A DNA stretch of 12,342 bases. Source: an uncultured Clostridia bacterium (GTDB taxonomy: Bacteria; Bacillota; Clostridia; Christensenellales; DTU072). A program made the position numbers and the translations under genes. The notes under the pieces were generated by a model, which saw only the letters and a program-made list of their open reading frames with translations, had not been told where the DNA came from and made no database searches. The stretch lies in the NCBI GenBank assembly GCA_934296355.1, contig CAKRAY010000035.1, positions 1 to 12,342 of the forward strand. The letters are read 5' to 3'. The stretch's first letter is position 1. The number at the start of each line of letters is the position of its first letter. Shown in pieces: positions 1 to 6,658 of the stretch.

Positions 1-44
1 TCCTTTGTGCTAATGCGTACTGTTAACCGCCGAAGCACCGACTT
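1..44 (+). repeat. S-type stem-loop repeat, right arm only
   Basis: This is the 3' part of a structured repeat cut by the window edge. It matches 12211-12240 (same CCTTT, GTGC and CCGC segments) and the right arm of the complete copy at 9911-10009 (CCGCCGAA, GCACC, GACT). The left arm should lie just outside the window. Confidence 0.75.
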
Positions 45-103
45 ACAAGGAAGCCGTTACGTACCTTACGGCTTACAATCAAGTTCGTAAGGCTTTCCCC
101 TTG
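43..103 (+). repeat. B module of composite repeat, copy 1
   Basis: It contains AAGCCGT and ACGGCTT as a 7-bp stem around a loop with GTACC, followed by a conserved AGTTCGTAAGGC and a C-rich tail. The same module recurs at 213-292 and 10216-10294 and, in diverged form, at 10010-10085. It always directly follows the GACT end of an S element. This copy lacks the final CCCCCTAAGGGG and runs into the next S element. Confidence 0.75.
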
Positions 104-112
104 CTGATAATC

Positions 113-212
113 GGTACCAGTCGCAAGGGGGCATTACATTCCAGTCAAAAGCGGTCGTTATCGCGACCTCTTTTTTTGTGTAATTCCATTTGTTTCCCCC
201 TTGGTACCGACT
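113..212 (+). repeat. S-type stem-loop repeat, complete (GGTACC type)
   Basis: This is a 100-nt imperfect palindrome. The outer stem is GGTACC (113-118) with GGTACC (203-208). The middle stem is AAGGGGG (125-131) with CCCCCTT (196-202). The inner stem is ATTACA with TGTAAT, and the apical hairpin is GGTCG (153-157) with CGACC (164-168). A 6-nt bulge containing AGTCG sits only in the left arm (119-124), CAGTC lies at 142-146 and GACT ends the element. The same architecture with other stem sequences is found at 10128-10215 and 9911-10009. Confidence 0.85.
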
Positions 213-292
213 AATAAGGAAGCCGTTACGTACCTTACGGCTTATTATCTAAGTTCGTAAGGCGTTCCCCCTTACTGTATCCCCCTAAGGGG
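213..292 (+). repeat. B module of composite repeat, copy 2
   Basis: AAGCCGT (220-226) pairs with ACGGCTT (237-243). The module continues through AAGTTCGTAAGGCGTT to CCCCCTAAGGGG (281-292). It is nearly identical to 10216-10294, including the sequence between the two stems. Confidence 0.8.
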
Positions 293-323
293 AAAATACA
301 AAAAGCGTCGTTTTCGTATTTTC
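292..323 (+). repeat. Composite-repeat hairpin 3 (GAAAATAC/GTATTTTC)
   Basis: A perfect 8-bp stem (292-299 with 316-323) encloses a loop containing GCGTCG. At 10086-10117 and 10295-10326 the same position holds a different perfect 9-bp stem, GAAATTGTG with CACAATTTC, around a related loop (GTGTCA). The stem sequence changes while pairing is kept. Confidence 0.8.
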
Positions 324-347
324 GTATTATACCTTAAATATTTTTCT

Positions 348-440
348 TTTTTTAAGATAAATGTTTATGTGCGGCTATATTCTTATTAAATAATACTGTC
401 GGTTCGCGTAGATTGGGTGAAGCGTCACACGCTTCCGCAG
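348..440 (+). repeat. C module plus GAAGCGT hairpin, copy 1
   Basis: A T-run leads into AGATAAA, an AT-rich stretch and a GGTTCGCG box. The module ends in the perfect hairpin GAAGCGT (419-425) / ACGCTTC (429-435). Related modules lie at 10353-10470 and 12241-12342 but end in GCAACGT/ACGTTGC or GCAACGC/GCGTTGC. The stretch 406-431 is about 24/26 identical to 12151-12176. Confidence 0.7.
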
Positions 441-590
441 ACAGTGCCGTTGACGGTAAGCAATTTATTTTATATTTTTCCCTATTTTTTAAGGAAAAAT
501 CGTATTTTTTCTCTCTTTTTTTCTTTTAATATATTATTTTTTCGAAATTAGCGCATTATTGCTATTTTTACTTACAAAATTATTTAATAT
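441..590. other. AT-rich intergenic stretch with one hairpin
   Basis: No ORF of interest was seen. ATTTTTCC (474-481) and GGAAAAAT (493-500) form an 8-bp hairpin near T-rich sequence. It might end transcription of the dnaA-dnaN block, but it lies about 170 nt past the last stop codon and has no clean T tract on the minus strand, so this is weak. Confidence 0.4.
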
Positions 591-606
591 TGTTCCACGT
601 GGAACA
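591..606. promoter_or_regulatory. parS: parS-like centromere site
   Basis: TGTTCCACGTGGAACA is a perfect 16-bp palindrome and extends to 20 bp (589-608). The known Bacillus parS is TGTTCCACGTGAAACA, so this differs at one base and is fully symmetric. Its place about 2.5 kb from oriC fits the known clustering of parS near origins, where ParB (Spo0J) loads. No parA or parB gene lies in the window. Confidence 0.85.
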
Positions 607-671
607 ATTAGAATTAAAATGCTATTATTATAGGCTAATTTTGTTTATTTTTAATGAAAATTAAGCGAAAA

Positions 672-1937
672 TCATTCTAAATCTATGATTTTTACCGGGA
701 GATTGTTTTTGGTAACATTTGTTACTTTACCTTCGCAGCCGATTCTGTTTTCTCCGCTGTAAAGGTAATAGTTCTTAAACTCGTCGAAACGTTTATAAAT
801 ATCTTTCTTTTTTATGATATAGTAGCCGAAGTCGTTATTCGATTCGGAAATGGTGCTATGGAATATGATTGCATCGGGGTATTCTTCGACGATTTTTTTA
901 ATCATTTTGTTAATAATCGTCGCTTCGTAGCGGCTCATATTGCCGTCGAAGTATAAGCCGTCGGCGTTTATATCGAGGTATTTTCTTATTAAATTCGCGA
1001 ACTTTCTTCGCGCGTTCATATTGTCAAAGTTTATTTTTTCTATTCCGTTTTCGTCTTTTATAAGTTCTTCGCCCTCGAAAAATCCTTTATTATTATATAG
1101 CGTTATCGTGTATAAAATGCGAATTTTTAATTTTTTCGTTTTATTGCGGTCTATCATCAAATTGGCGAGGTTATAATCTTCCTCTTTTATAATTACTCCG
1201 CCGAATTTTTTAGCGTATTGATTTTTTAAGAATTTTAATCTTTTTTCGTTAATGTTCTTTTGTGTAAAAAAGTATTTTTCTTCGTTAAACTTAACTATTT
1301 TAGCGGTATTTTTATTCTCTTGGTTAATTGCGACGTATATATTGGAATTGAATATGAGATTGAATTTTAAGGTTTTTTGCCACGCGTAAATATATATGTT
1401 ATCGCTGATTATGCAATTATAGCGGGAGATATTAAGATTCTCGAAAAAGTACTTTTCTTTAATATAGAAGGAGAGTTTTTTATCTAAGTAAATAACTTTA
1501 TTTTCTTTCTTTTTAAGGCGAAAAATGTTTAATATTTTCTCTTTTTTGGTTAATTCCTGCGCTTTGGGTTTATACGAACACAAGCCGTAAGTTTTTTGCT
1601 TATTATCCTTATAAAGCGTTATAAAAACTTCTTTGTATTCGTGTCTGTTTTCTATGATAAAAGATACTTTTTCTTTGATTTGCTTTATTTTACAAAAAAC
1701 TTCGTATTCGCCGTCGTAAAATCTCAACAAAAAAGAATTATCTTCGAGTTTTTTTGCCTCAAACTTTATCAAAGATAATTCTTTCGTCGCGTTGTTTTTT
1801 TCTATTTTTATTCCGATAAACGGCATACTCTTACTATTGATAAAAATCAAATTATCGTTATAGTAAAAGCGAACTTCGTTATTTTGTTCGGTATAGTGTA
1901 TTCCCAAACCGCCTTTTTCGGAATTTTTTTCAGCCAT
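672..1937 (-). CDS. Hypothetical protein, weakly GH31 glycosidase-like
   Basis: A 421-residue protein very rich in Lys, Asn and Ile. It starts 10 nt after the dnaN stop, so it is probably cotranscribed with dnaA and dnaN, although no clear Shine-Dalgarno precedes its ATG. No signal peptide or TM segment is seen. The first ~200 residues look beta-rich. Residues 115-122 (KTYGLCSY) recall the YGLGEQ-type turn of GH31 N-terminal domains. Residues 286-333 (FFEGEELIKDENG, then a Phe-Asp-Asn-Met-Asn-Ala-Arg segment, then ADGLYFDGN) recall the GH31 pattern of a DENG turn, a DFTNPEAR-like segment and the strand bearing the nucleophile. Asp331 would be the nucleophile counterpart. GH31 enzymes usually exceed 600 residues, so this would be a shortened, degenerate relative. 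The family link is inference; function is unknown. It occupies the place where yaaA and recF normally sit. Confidence 0.6.
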   Translation of the reverse strand: MAEKNSEKGGLGIHYTEQNNEVRFYYNDNLIFINSKSMPFIGIKIEKNNATKELSLIKFEAKKLEDNSFLLRFYDGEYEVFCKIKQIKEKVSFIIENRHEYKEVFITLYKDNKQKTYGLCSYKPKAQELTKKEKILNIFRLKKKENKVIYLDKKLSFYIKEKYFFENLNISRYNCIISDNIYIYAWQKTLKFNLIFNSNIYVAINQENKNTAKIVKFNEEKYFFTQKNINEKRLKFLKNQYAKKFGGVIIKEEDYNLANLMIDRNKTKKLKIRILYTITLYNNKGFFEGEELIKDENGIEKINFDNMNARRKFANLIRKYLDINADGLYFDGNMSRYEATIINKMIKKIVEEYPDAIIFHSTISESNNDFGYYIIKKKDIYKRFDEFKNYYLYSGENRIGCEGKVTNVTKNNLPVKIIDLE

Positions 1938-1947
1938 TTTTATGATT

Positions 1948-3051
1948 TTATACTATTCGTACCGGAAGTATTATGCATCTGAAATCGTCGCCGTCGGTTT
2001 TTCTTACCATAATGGGGCGAACGTTGTTTTCTATCTCTATTTTTACGTAATCTTCTTTGATTTTGGAAACAGCCTCGTAAATATACTTGTTGTTTATGCC
2101 GATTTTTACCGGTTCGCCTTCTACTTTACAGTCTATGTTTTCGTTTACTTTACCTTTTTCGCTTTCCGCTAAGATATTGAGGTTATTTTCGCCGAAGTTA
2201 AGCACTACGTTGTTGTAGAAGTGTTCGCGCGAAATAATTCCCGCTCTGTTAAGGCAAACTTCGAGTTCCTCTCTGTTTATTACCACGGTGGTGTTTATAG
2301 TTTTAGGCATGTTGTTTTCGTACTTATAAAAATCGCCCTCGATAGTGGTGGTTTTTATCTTGGTATGTCCTAAATCGAAAATTACCATGTTGTTAAACTT
2401 ACTTACCGTGACGATATCTTCGCCGTCGCCGAGGATTTTTATGATATCTTGAATGGTTTTTCCTATAATTATAGCCTTGAACTTGCCGTTCTTCGAGTCG
2501 GGTTTCTTCTTGGAAATTCCCACTCTGAAACCGTCTAAGCATACGGCTTCCACTTCGTCTCCTTTAACTTCTATCGAGCAACTTTTAAGTAAAATTCTGT
2601 TATCGTTTTGGCTTACGCAGAAAATCGCTCTGTCTAAGAGTTCTTTTAGTTCTTTTTCTTTGAGTTTTATGTTTATTTCTTCGTTAAAATCTCCTATATC
2701 GGGGAAGTTATTTATTTCGTAATAGTTAATTTCGCTCGTGCTTTTGCCGAAAGTGAAGTTTATTTTATTGTTTAATCCTTTTTCTATCTCTATTCTGTCT
2801 ACGTTGCTTATCTTGTTGGCAAAGTCGGTAAAAATTTTACCGTTTACGACAAGTTCTCCTTCGAGTTTGATTTCAGCCGAAATAGTTTTTTCTATATAAA
2901 TTTCTTGATTATAAGCGCTTAAAGTTATTTCTCTGCCGTGAGCGTTGATTTTTATACCCTCCAAGATAGGTATGTTCTTATTGACTGCGAGAGCCTTACT
3001 TACAATATTAGTAGCGTTCGCAAGGTCGGTGCCGTTACAATAAAATTTCAT
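1948..3051 (-). CDS. dnaN: DNA polymerase III beta sliding clamp
   Basis: A 367-residue protein of normal clamp length. As a homodimeric ring it holds the replicase on DNA and binds clamp-interacting proteins. The N-terminus (MKFYCNGTDLANATNIVSKA) matches the first clamp domain. Residues near 26-36 (NIPILEGIKI) are the typical N-x-P-I-L-x-G segment, and the C-terminus ends in IILPVRIV, matching the conserved clamp tail. The ATG has a strong ribosome binding site, AGGAGG, at suitable spacing on the minus strand (about 3059-3064). It lies downstream of dnaA across the oriC spacer, the usual bacterial order. No strong separate promoter was found, so it may share the dnaA transcript or use a weak AT-rich promoter in the spacer. 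Confidence 0.97.
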   Translation of the reverse strand: MKFYCNGTDLANATNIVSKALAVNKNIPILEGIKINAHGREITLSAYNQEIYIEKTISAEIKLEGELVVNGKIFTDFANKISNVDRIEIEKGLNNKINFTFGKSTSEINYYEINNFPDIGDFNEEINIKLKEKELKELLDRAIFCVSQNDNRILLKSCSIEVKGDEVEAVCLDGFRVGISKKKPDSKNGKFKAIIIGKTIQDIIKILGDGEDIVTVSKFNNMVIFDLGHTKIKTTTIEGDFYKYENNMPKTINTTVVINREELEVCLNRAGIISREHFYNNVVLNFGENNLNILAESEKGKVNENIDCKVEGEPVKIGINNKYIYEAVSKIKEDYVKIEIENNVRPIMVRKTDGDDFRCIILPVRIV

Positions 3052-3089
3052 TGGTGTCCTCCTGTATACAATATATAATATAGTAAAGA

Positions 3090-3126
3090 ATAATATTATT
3101 ATTAGCGTTGTGGATATTGTGGATAA
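3090..3126 (-). promoter_or_regulatory. Basal unwinding module: DnaA boxes plus DnaA-trios
   Basis: Read on the minus strand, TTATCCACA (3126-3118) abuts ATATCCACA (3117-3109). Then come ACGC (3108-3105) and five triplets TAA TAA TAA TAT TAT (3104-3090). Bacillus origins use the same order: a box pair, a short GC-containing step and 3'-GAT-5' type trios with a conserved middle A, which guide DnaA onto single-stranded DNA. Confidence 0.75.
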
Positions 3127-3192
3127 GTAATTTTTAGGGTTAATTTTCTTAAAGAACTTTCTTTTTTATATAAAACCCTTTATTCTTAAGCC

Positions 3193-3236
3193 GAACGATT
3201 ATCCACAAGTTATCCACACTTACTTAACAATCGTTC
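3193..3236. promoter_or_regulatory. DnaA box pair inside an inverted repeat
   Basis: Two perfect TTATCCACA boxes (3199-3207 and 3210-3218), in the same orientation and 2 bp apart, are enclosed by GAACGATT (3193-3200) and AATCGTTC (3229-3236), a perfect 8-bp inverted repeat. The left arm overlaps the first box by two bases. Confidence 0.8.
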
Positions 3237-3250
3237 AACACTTTTCAGAG

Positions 3251-4630
3251 TTATTGACAATTAAACTCAGCCTTGATGTCTTTGATGACTTTCGCGGTGG
3301 TCGGATTGGTTTGTATTTGCGCCGCTATCTTGTCGCGCGAGTAGATTATAGTGGTATGATCGCGCCCGCCGAAGATTTGTCCCACGCTCACGAGAGGTAA
3401 GTTGAGAATATCGCAAACGAGATAAATGGCAATCATTCTCGCTTCCGCAATGTCTTTCGTTTTTTTCTTACCGAGAATGTCGGTAGCGGGTACGCGGAAA
3501 TATTCGCTTACGAAGTTAATTATCTTATCGCTGTCTACTTGCACCGTCTTTTCTTGCTCTTTCTCTTTAACGGCGATTTTGGCGACTTCGAGGGTAGGTT
3601 CTTGATGGGTGAGGTTAGCGAACATTATAACTTTCAAAAGCGCGCCTTCGAGTTCTCGAATATTAGAGTTTACCGTTTCCGCAAGGAAGTAAATTACGTC
3701 CTCGCCGAGATGGTTGCCGGTGCCTTCGAGTTTCTTTTTTATAATATTTATTCTCGTGTCCAAACTCGGCGTATAGATATCGGTCATAAGACCGCATTCG
3801 AAACGCGAGCGGAGCCTGTCCTCTATGTCGTTGATTTCCTTAGGCGGACGGTCGCTGGAAAGAACGATTTGTTTGCCGTTAATGTAAAGGTCGTTAAAAA
3901 TATGGAAGAAAACTTCTTGCAAACCGCCTTTTTTTTGCATGAACTGCACGTCGTCGACCATAAGCACGTCGCAACTGGCGTATTTTTGACGGAACTTACG
4001 ATAGGAATCTTTATCGGTAGTATACTTACTTAAAGAAGCGAAGTATTCGTTGCTTATTTTTTCCGCGGTGGTATAAACGACGTCTAAAGTAGGGTTGTTT
4101 TCATAAAGGTAATTGCCTATCGCATGAAGTAAGTGGGTTTTACCTAAGCCTACGCCGCCGTAGATATAAAGGGGATTGAGGGCGAGGAGTTCATCTTTCG
4201 CGCCCGGGTTTTCCGCAACGGTAAAAGCGGAGTAATAAGCCATTTTGTTATTGTCGGCAACGACGAAATTGTCGAAAGTATAAATAGACTTAAAGGTATT
4301 TATTTTTTTCGGCGCGGCGGGTTGAACCTCTTCGGCGTCCTTAATGGTAATGCCGTCCATTCTTTCGAGTTCTTCCTTAGGTACGAACAAAACGTCCATA
4401 ACTTGCAGTTTTAAGTCCGCGATAACTTCCATAAAGCGTTGCGCGTAATGGGCAAGCAAAGTCACGCAAACGTGATTGCTCGGCGCGGAATAGACGAGTT
4501 GACCGTTATTGAAGGAATAAGGAACGAGCGGGTCTATCCATAACATATATTCCGCGCTGCTTAACCTCGTGGAAAGTTCGAGTTTAATCTTATTACTTAG
4601 TTCTTCTATAGTTAAAGTTGATAATTCCAT
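3251..4630 (-). CDS. dnaA: Chromosomal replication initiator protein DnaA
   Basis: An AAA+ initiator that binds TTATCCACA boxes and melts oriC. Residue numbers here count from the GTG at 4636. Domain I covers about 1-85. The AAA+ core begins near 114 (TFKSIYTFDNFVV), with Walker A GGVGLGKT (160-167), Walker B VLMVDDVQF (224-232) and the Arg-finger region RLRSRFECGL (274-283). The C-terminal DNA-binding domain carries the DnaA signature GGRDHTTIIYS (423-433). Length (459-461 residues) is normal. I choose ATG at 4630 because the promoter at 4637-4665 predicts transcription starting at or beside it. GTG at 4636 would lie upstream of that point, and neither start has a Shine-Dalgarno. The usual upstream rpmH and rnpA genes are missing; a divergent oxidoreductase lies there instead. 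Confidence 0.98.
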   Translation of the reverse strand: MELSTLTIEELSNKIKLELSTRLSSAEYMLWIDPLVPYSFNNGQLVYSAPSNHVCVTLLAHYAQRFMEVIADLKLQVMDVLFVPKEELERMDGITIKDAEEVQPAAPKKINTFKSIYTFDNFVVADNNKMAYYSAFTVAENPGAKDELLALNPLYIYGGVGLGKTHLLHAIGNYLYENNPTLDVVYTTAEKISNEYFASLSKYTTDKDSYRKFRQKYASCDVLMVDDVQFMQKKGGLQEVFFHIFNDLYINGKQIVLSSDRPPKEINDIEDRLRSRFECGLMTDIYTPSLDTRINIIKKKLEGTGNHLGEDVIYFLAETVNSNIRELEGALLKVIMFANLTHQEPTLEVAKIAVKEKEQEKTVQVDSDKIINFVSEYFRVPATDILGKKKTKDIAEARMIAIYLVCDILNLPLVSVGQIFGGRDHTTIIYSRDKIAAQIQTNPTTAKVIKDIKAEFNCQ

Positions 4631-4637
4631 ATCCACA
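4629..4637 (+). promoter_or_regulatory. DnaA box overlapping dnaA start and -10
   Basis: ATATCCACA (one mismatch to TTATCCACA) spans the predicted transcription start, the start codon and the last base of the -10 box of dnaA. Binding of DnaA here should block its own promoter, as is known for dnaA autoregulation in other bacteria. Confidence 0.65.
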
Positions 4638-4665
4638 TTATAACATAAAATAATATATATTACAA
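4637..4665 (-). promoter_or_regulatory. dnaA promoter, predicted leaderless
   Basis: On the minus strand TTGTAA (4665-4660), a 17-bp spacer and TATAAT (4642-4637) form a near-consensus sigma-A promoter. Six bases (GTGGAT) separate TATAAT from the ATG at 4630, so the expected transcription start coincides with the A of ATG. Confidence 0.7.
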
Positions 4666-4736
4666 TAAAAAAAACCGTAATCGACGGGCAACGTACGCAC
4701 GCTTCCGACGAACGACCGGCGCCGAGTTAATATCAA

Positions 4737-4766
4737 TTGACAAAAAGGCGGGAGATTTTATATAAT
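4737..4766 (+). promoter_or_regulatory. Promoter of the FAD-dependent reductase gene
   Basis: TTGACA (4737-4742) and TATAAT (4761-4766) are separated by 18 bp; the overlapping TATATA at 4759 would give 16 bp. It drives the gene at 4819, leaving a leader of about 45 nt. The 4666-4736 stretch upstream has a GC-rich patch with GGCGCC but no complete hairpin or ORF. Confidence 0.75.
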
Positions 4767-4818
4767 TAATAGCGATAAGGTTAAAGTAAAATAGAAATAG
4801 GGAGAAAAAGTTTTAAGC

Positions 4819-6135
4819 ATGAAGAAGTTACCGAAGCGAAAGATTCTTATACTCGGCGCAGGGATAGGCGGACTATATTGCGCTATAAACCTATCGAAAA
4901 AAGGTTTTGACGTTACCGTTATCGAAAAGAGGCAAAAAGACGAGTTAGGGTATCCGTGGTATGATTCCGTGGATGACAAAACGTTCGATTCGGTAAAAAT
5001 GACCGTACCGCAAGACATAATAGTGAACAAGCAGGTTTTGTCTTTTGCCGGACCCGCGGGAATGGGAAATATTAAGCAACCCGAGCGAGTAAAAAAGAAC
5101 TTCGACGTCAATAGAAAAGGACTTATAGAGTTTATGACGGGCGAAGCGGAAAAGGTTTGTAAAGTTCTTTACGGCAAAGATTTTTCAAAACTTATCATAG
5201 AAGACGGCTTCGTAAAAGGCGCGAGCAACGGAGAAGAAGAGTTAAGAGCGGACTTGACGATAGATTCGAGCGGTTTGTTTTCGCCGTTCAGAAAGCAAAC
5301 GCCGGATGATTTTCTTATGAACGAGGAAGTCGAGGACGAAGAGTTTTTCGCCGCGTATAGAGGATTTTTAAGAAAAACGGATAATAAAGAACTTTCGGCA
5401 AGAGTGTATTTACAGCCGGACGGTTTGGGACTTATCTGGGCAAAGGACGAACCGGGCGGCAACGCGGACGTGCTTATAGGCGCGCTCGGCAGTCTTTCGG
5501 ACGATGACATAAAGAAAGGCAAAGATTACGTAATGAGGTTTTATAATAACGTTGTTGACGAAGAAACGCTTCATGTAAAAGATTATATTCCCGTTCGTCA
5601 TCCGATAGGCGTGCTTGCAGGAAACGGGTACGCGCTCGTAGGTAACAGCGCGTTTATGACTCGCCCAATGTGCGGTTCGGGTATAGAACTCACTTTACGC
5701 GCCGCGAATATGCTTTGTAATTGCGTTCGCAGTGTGAAAGATAAAGAGTTTTCCGCCGCAAATCTATGGCAGTATTCGGTGCGGTACGTTAAAGAATTGG
5801 GAGCGGACATGTACGCTCAATACTTAATGCGCGTTATGGCGCAAAAAATACCTTACGAGGACCTCGACTGGATATTTTCGTCGGGATTGTTAAACGAAGG
5901 ACTGATCGCGCTTACCACTATGGACGTAAAAAATCTCGGCTCGTTCAGTATATCTTCGCTTGTTTCGAGTATAAAACTCGCGCTTACCAGAAAAGACCTC
6001 GTAAAAAAAGCGGGCGAAATAATAATGGCTTCGGTAAAGGCGAAAAGATACGCGTATTATATTCCCGAAGACTATAACCTGGAAAGAATCAGAGAGTGGA
6101 AAAATACGATAGACGAAACCGTAAAATATAAGTAA
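4819..6135 (+). CDS. FAD-dependent oxidoreductase, geranylgeranyl reductase-like
   Basis: A 438-residue flavoprotein. Residues 9-36 form the ADP-binding beta-alpha-beta unit with GAGIGG (13-18) and an acidic Glu36 for the adenosine ribose. DLTIDSSGLFSPFRK (145-159) matches the second FAD/NADPH contact segment of aromatic hydroxylase-type and geranylgeranyl reductase-type enzymes. The third FAD motif is GNGYALVGNSAFM (268-280) followed by a Pro-Met-Cys-Gly-Ser-Gly segment. The usual Gly-Asp of that motif reads Gly-Asn here. Such proteins reduce isoprenoid double bonds or hydroxylate aromatics; the substrate cannot be told from this sequence. AGGGAG lies 14 nt before the ATG, rather far. The gene has its own consensus promoter, is divergent from dnaA and converges on the VOC gene with 14 nt between stop codons. 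No TM segment is evident. Confidence 0.8.
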   Translation: MKKLPKRKILILGAGIGGLYCAINLSKKGFDVTVIEKRQKDELGYPWYDSVDDKTFDSVKMTVPQDIIVNKQVLSFAGPAGMGNIKQPERVKKNFDVNRKGLIEFMTGEAEKVCKVLYGKDFSKLIIEDGFVKGASNGEEELRADLTIDSSGLFSPFRKQTPDDFLMNEEVEDEEFFAAYRGFLRKTDNKELSARVYLQPDGLGLIWAKDEPGGNADVLIGALGSLSDDDIKKGKDYVMRFYNNVVDEETLHVKDYIPVRHPIGVLAGNGYALVGNSAFMTRPMCGSGIELTLRAANMLCNCVRSVKDKEFSAANLWQYSVRYVKELGADMYAQYLMRVMAQKIPYEDLDWIFSSGLLNEGLIALTTMDVKNLGSFSISSLVSSIKLALTRKDLVKKAGEIIMASVKAKRYAYYIPEDYNLERIREWKNTIDETVKYK

Positions 6136-6141
6136 AATATT

Positions 6142-6167
6142 GCCTAAAATCAATGATGTTTTAAGGC
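6142..6167. terminator. Possible bidirectional terminator
   Basis: GCCTAAAA (6142-6149) pairs with TTTTAAGGC (6159-6167) with one bulged base, giving an AT-rich stem between two convergent genes. It overlaps the last codons of the VOC gene. Flanking T tracts are poor, so termination strength is uncertain. Confidence 0.45.
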
Positions 6168-6578
6168 GAATATAACTTTATCTATAGATAAAGAAGTCAA
6201 AGAAGCGACTTCGCGAGCGGTTTTTCCCGAAGCAATGAGATTTTTTAAGTGGGAGTCTACGCTCTCTTCTATCCATACGGAATTACCGTCCGGGTCGAGT
6301 AAGCTCAAGAACCTTCTTCCGTCGTCGGTTTCATCCACGTGCCGAGAAAGTTCTATGGTGCCGAGCGATAATATTTTACGCAAAGTTTCGGTAAAATAGT
6401 CGGTTTCAAAAACGATTTTTTCCGTGTTTATAGGGTTTTGCGATTCGATAAGCAAAAATCTATCGTCTAAAACAAGACCTTTTTCCGAGTTTTTTGCGCT
6501 TAAACCGAGGATATCACTATAAAACTTCTTAGAAACCGCTAAGTTTTTCACAAATATGGTTTTTTCATTGTTTTTCAT
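6150..6578 (-). CDS. VOC-superfamily (glyoxalase/bleomycin resistance-like) protein
   Basis: A 142-residue single-module VOC protein. Residues 8-27 (IFVKNLAVSKKFYSDILGL) are the classical first beta-alpha unit of VOC folds. LSLLDPDGNSVWIEE (91-105) is the characteristic second-half segment, with Glu104 or Glu105 as a possible metal ligand. The first-strand His or Gln that binds metal in glyoxalase I is not present, so metal-dependent catalysis is doubtful; a binding or resistance role is equally possible. A helical tail (106-142) follows the fold. The ATG is preceded by AAAGGGG at about 8 nt. The gene has its own promoter and converges on the FAD reductase gene. Confidence 0.8.
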   Translation of the reverse strand: MKNNEKTIFVKNLAVSKKFYSDILGLSAKNSEKGLVLDDRFLLIESQNPINTEKIVFETDYFTETLRKILSLGTIELSRHVDETDDGRRFLSLLDPDGNSVWIEESVDSHLKNLIASGKTAREVASLTSLSIDKVIFALKHH

Positions 6579-6620
6579 ATCATAACCCCTTTAATAATTT
6601 TATTGCTCATTCTTACCTTC

Positions 6621-6649
6621 AGTATACAACACGCTAATATTTTTTTCAA
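6621..6649 (-). promoter_or_regulatory. Promoter of the VOC gene
   Basis: On the minus strand TTGAAA (6649-6644), 17 bp and TATACT (6626-6621) give a good sigma-A promoter with a leader of about 36 nt before the ATG at 6578. Confidence 0.75.
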
Positions 6650-6658
6650 TACTCAATT

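Larger units (their letters stand above)
3052..3250. other. oriC: Chromosomal replication origin (oriC)
   Basis: The 199-bp dnaA-dnaN spacer holds two perfect DnaA boxes read on the plus strand (3199-3207, 3210-3218). On the minus strand there is one perfect box (3118-3126) and one variant (3109-3117). An AT-rich tract (about 3064-3104) next to dnaN is the likely unwinding region. With the box at the dnaA promoter (4629-4637) the arrangement resembles the bipartite Bacillus origin. Confidence 0.9.

Noticed and set aside
113..212. Integron attC site
   Set aside because: The conserved-structure logic is similar, but the standard GTTRRRY/RYYYAAC core sites and cassette genes are missing. attC is kept only as an analogy.
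1..440. CRISPR array
   Set aside because: Repeats are long, palindromic, unevenly spaced and mostly contiguous; there are no unique spacers of equal length and no cas genes.
3136..3179. AGGGTT/AACCCT inverted repeat in oriC as a dnaA terminator
   Set aside because: A 6-bp stem with a 32-nt loop and no T tract after it on the minus strand; too weak.
3539..4033. 164-residue plus-strand ORF antisense to dnaA
   Set aside because: The minus strand here encodes the conserved AAA+ core of DnaA; the plus frame is a shadow without a recognisable domain.
4680..4729. GCAACGT...ACGCTTCC patch upstream of the reductase promoter
   Set aside because: It looks like halves of two hairpin types joined together, but the arms do not pair, so it is not called a hairpin.
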